Shown one piece after another: positions 62,411-64,000 of a DNA stretch of 64,000 nucleotides. A model generated the notes under the pieces. It had not been told where the DNA came from, ran no database searches, and saw only the letters and a list, made by a program, of their open reading frames with translations. The position numbers were made by a program, and so were the translations under genes. Each line of letters starts with the position of its first letter. Within the stretch, counting starts at the first letter, position 1. This DNA is from Vibrio sp. ES.051 (GTDB taxonomy: Bacteria > Pseudomonadota > Gammaproteobacteria > Enterobacterales > Vibrionaceae), in assembly GCF_002563795.1 (NCBI RefSeq), contig NZ_PDJL01000006.1, positions 310,001 through 374,000 on the forward strand, in the 5' to 3' direction.

Positions 62411-64000
62411 TTATTTTAATGCATTGATCGCTACACCCGTTTGGTACAGGATTTGCGTAGCCGCTGTCCACGTACTTAATGCATCGCGGTAATCGGTATC
62501 AATTGGCACAACGATAGTATCGCCCGCTTTTAGCTCTTCGTGGTTGTTACCAAACCAGTAACCAGAAGTTGGTTTATACACTGAGCCGTCTGCACGTACA
62601 ACGAAGATACGGTCTTCATCCGCTTGCTTTTTAGCACCACCGGCTTTGTTTAGGTAATCATTCACATCGAGCTTATTGTCGAGTAGATAAGTGATTGCCA
62701 CTTGGACTTCACCCATGATAGACACTGTATTACGGAAAGTGGGCACAAACAGGAAGTCGCCATCTTCTAACATAAAATTCGCTGATCGCTCACCTTTTAA
62801 GATTCGATTTAACTGGACTACCATTCGCCCAAGCGCTTTGCTGCGACTCGCTTCTTCAACAAAGGTCAGTGTTTTTTCTGGGTCAGAAATTACGGAACCA
62901 ATATTACTGTCGGCGCGAAAAGTCTTTTTAGCCGTCTCTGCACGCATATCTGCCGCGTATTGGTTTAGTAGTTTTTGCTCTTGTAAACGCAACGCTTCAC
63001 GAGTAAAGATGGCTCCTTGAGGGTGCGCAAACTCGGTTAAACCACCAGCACGCTCGAGTAACTCGCTTAGCGTTTCACCTTGACGCACTGTGTAGGTTCC
63101 TGGAAAACGCACTTCACCTTGTAAAGTTACGGTACTCTGTAATTTCACATTTGGCTTTTCCAAAATATTTAAGCGATCTCGACCAACGATAATGGCATCG
63201 TCAGAAGCACTTCCTTGGATGGCTTTGCGCAAGTTTATACGTTCAACATCAATATAAGCGCGTTCATCCGCACTATTAATCGCAGTACGAGCTAACTCTG
63301 CATTGATTGTGAATGCGTTGTAAGTTAAGCCACCAGCCGCTTCAATCAATGTCGAAACGGTCATACTCGGTGTAATTGGGTAGCGTCCAGGATGCTTCAC
63401 TTCACCAAAAACTTCTGCTATTTGAGGAGCAAGGCCTAGACGTGACTGTTGTTGGAGTTGTAACAGTACTGGAGCGAGCAAAGTACGACGGGTATTTTGT
63501 TTCAGCTTTTCCAAGTCTTCCTTCGTGATCTCTTGGCCACGGAAGATTATCTTATAGTCATTGTCTTTTACCGGTAAGCCATTAGTTGTCGTCTGGACAC
63601 CTAAAGAAGGCTTGGATTGTAAACCCTGAGTCTGCTGAGAGTTAATCATAGCAATAGAGCCATTCATCTGTTGCTGAGCTTGCTCTAACGTCTTTGCTTT
63701 AACGAATTCTTCATCATTCGCGAGAGTATCTAAGTCTTCATGATTGAAGCGGTTAAAAACTAACACTCTGTCACGAGATTGCAGTTGAATATTGTCTCGA
63801 CTATTTGGCGAGAGAATGGCACTGGCCAAATTTAGTTGTAAGACCTCGATATCACGCTGGGCGTTGATTTCTCTTACTACAACGGCATAGTTCACATCAG
63901 CAGTAGCGTTAAAAGCAGAATCTACCGACTTAAAAAGATCGGCAATACGGAGGCCTTTATACCATTCAATATACCCTGGATGGCGAACATCACCTTCTAT
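62411..64000 (-). CDS. SLBB-domain polysaccharide export protein (OtnA-like), 5' part outside window
   Basis: The frame is open to base 64000, giving 529 residues; the N-terminal part, with any signal peptide, lies outside. Several soluble beta-grasp (SLBB) repeats follow each other: EGDVRHPGYIEWYKGLRI, GEVKHPGRYPITPSMTVSTL, QGEVRFPGTYTVRQGETLSE and MGEVQVAITYLLDNK, each with G.V..PG.y....... The length and number of SLBB units exceed Wza and resemble the 100-kDa OtnA class of Vibrio. Expected in the outer membrane or periplasm for capsule export. Confidence 0.88.
   Translation of the reverse strand: MEGDVRHPGYIEWYKGLRIADLFKSVDSAFNATADVNYAVVVREINAQRDIEVLQLNLASAILSPNSRDNIQLQSRDRVLVFNRFNHEDLDTLANDEEFVKAKTLEQAQQQMNGSIAMINSQQTQGLQSKPSLGVQTTTNGLPVKDNDYKIIFRGQEITKEDLEKLKQNTRRTLLAPVLLQLQQQSRLGLAPQIAEVFGEVKHPGRYPITPSMTVSTLIEAAGGLTYNAFTINAELARTAINSADERAYIDVERINLRKAIQGSASDDAIIVGRDRLNILEKPNVKLQSTVTLQGEVRFPGTYTVRQGETLSELLERAGGLTEFAHPQGAIFTREALRLQEQKLLNQYAADMRAETAKKTFRADSNIGSVISDPEKTLTFVEEASRSKALGRMVVQLNRILKGERSANFMLEDGDFLFVPTFRNTVSIMGEVQVAITYLLDNKLDVNDYLNKAGGAKKQADEDRIFVVRADGSVYKPTSGYWFGNNHEELKAGDTIVVPIDTDYRDALSTWTAATQILYQTGVAINALK

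Noticed and set aside
61002..64000. JUMPstart/ops element for RfaH before the capsule operons
   Set aside because: No GGCGGTAG-type match in the non-coding parts; a similar string lies inside a coding region and has no meaning there.
1..64000. CRISPR arrays, rRNA and tRNA genes
   Set aside because: No regularly spaced repeats and no cloverleaf-like or rRNA-like sequence were found on reading.

Overview
The window reads as a Vibrio chromosome; the species is not resolved. Supporting signs are the galU/ugd/wecA surface-polysaccharide block, an export/chain-length pair resembling the O139 OtnA/OtnB proteins, a trypsin-like protease with a GlyGly-CTERM tail, and several IS66, IS21, IS5 and ISAs1 traces. 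All identifications come from reading the sequence and translations; no database was searched.

Layout. 1-1.0 kb: peptide catabolism (end of peptidase T, dipeptidase E). 1.1-1.9 kb: debris (a Phd/YefM-like antitoxin tail and a 444-bp internally deleted IS66 derivative). 2.0-6.6 kb: BCCT transporter and CocE/NonD-type hydrolase, divergent from a LysR regulator. 6.9-7.3 kb: exported transthyretin-like 5-hydroxyisourate hydrolase. 7.6-11 kb: galU, ugd and a WecA-type initiating transferase. 11-22.5 kb: accessory region with IS remnants, a diguanylate cyclase, a bacterial voltage-gated cation channel, a compact five-gene operon of unknown function (WYL regulator, membrane coiled-coil protein, TerB-like protein, coiled-coil protein, HNH-like plus membrane protein), a small outer-membrane barrel, a norW-like tail and a lipoprotein phosphodiesterase. 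22.5-24.9 kb: an IS66 copy with broken tnpA and tnpC. 25.3-29.8 kb: glycosyltransferase, O-antigen ligase-like protein, PAS-GGDEF protein and two small genes. 30.5-38.7 kb: a recombinase island with a tyrosine-recombinase-fold protein lacking the catalytic tyrosine, a 936-residue recombinase with all catalytic residues, a possible sliding-clamp-like protein, a conventional integrase and two unknowns. 39-43.3 kb: IS21 remnant, GlyGly-CTERM protease, intact ISAs1 with a 10-bp target duplication inside IS66 debris. 43.5-64 kb: a capsule/O-antigen locus on the minus strand.

How the genes work together. The 43.5-64 kb locus encodes a complete-looking CMP-legionaminic acid pathway (4,6-dehydratase, aminotransferase, acetyltransferase, 2-epimerase, synthase, cytidylyltransferase, plus a PtmE-like nucleotidyltransferase). 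It also has a MurJ-family flippase, an EpsG/Wzy-like polymerase, a PglC-type initiating transferase, a membrane CapD/WbpM-type dehydratase, asparagine synthase, Wzz and an SLBB export protein. GalU and Ugd can supply UDP-glucose and UDP-glucuronate. The core of this locus (about 48-54.6 kb) is visibly AT-rich compared with its flanks, as expected for exchanged polysaccharide genes.

The strongest candidates for undescribed biology are the five-gene WYL/TerB/HNH operon (13.4-18.8 kb) and the recombinase island with its clamp-like protein (30.5-38.7 kb).
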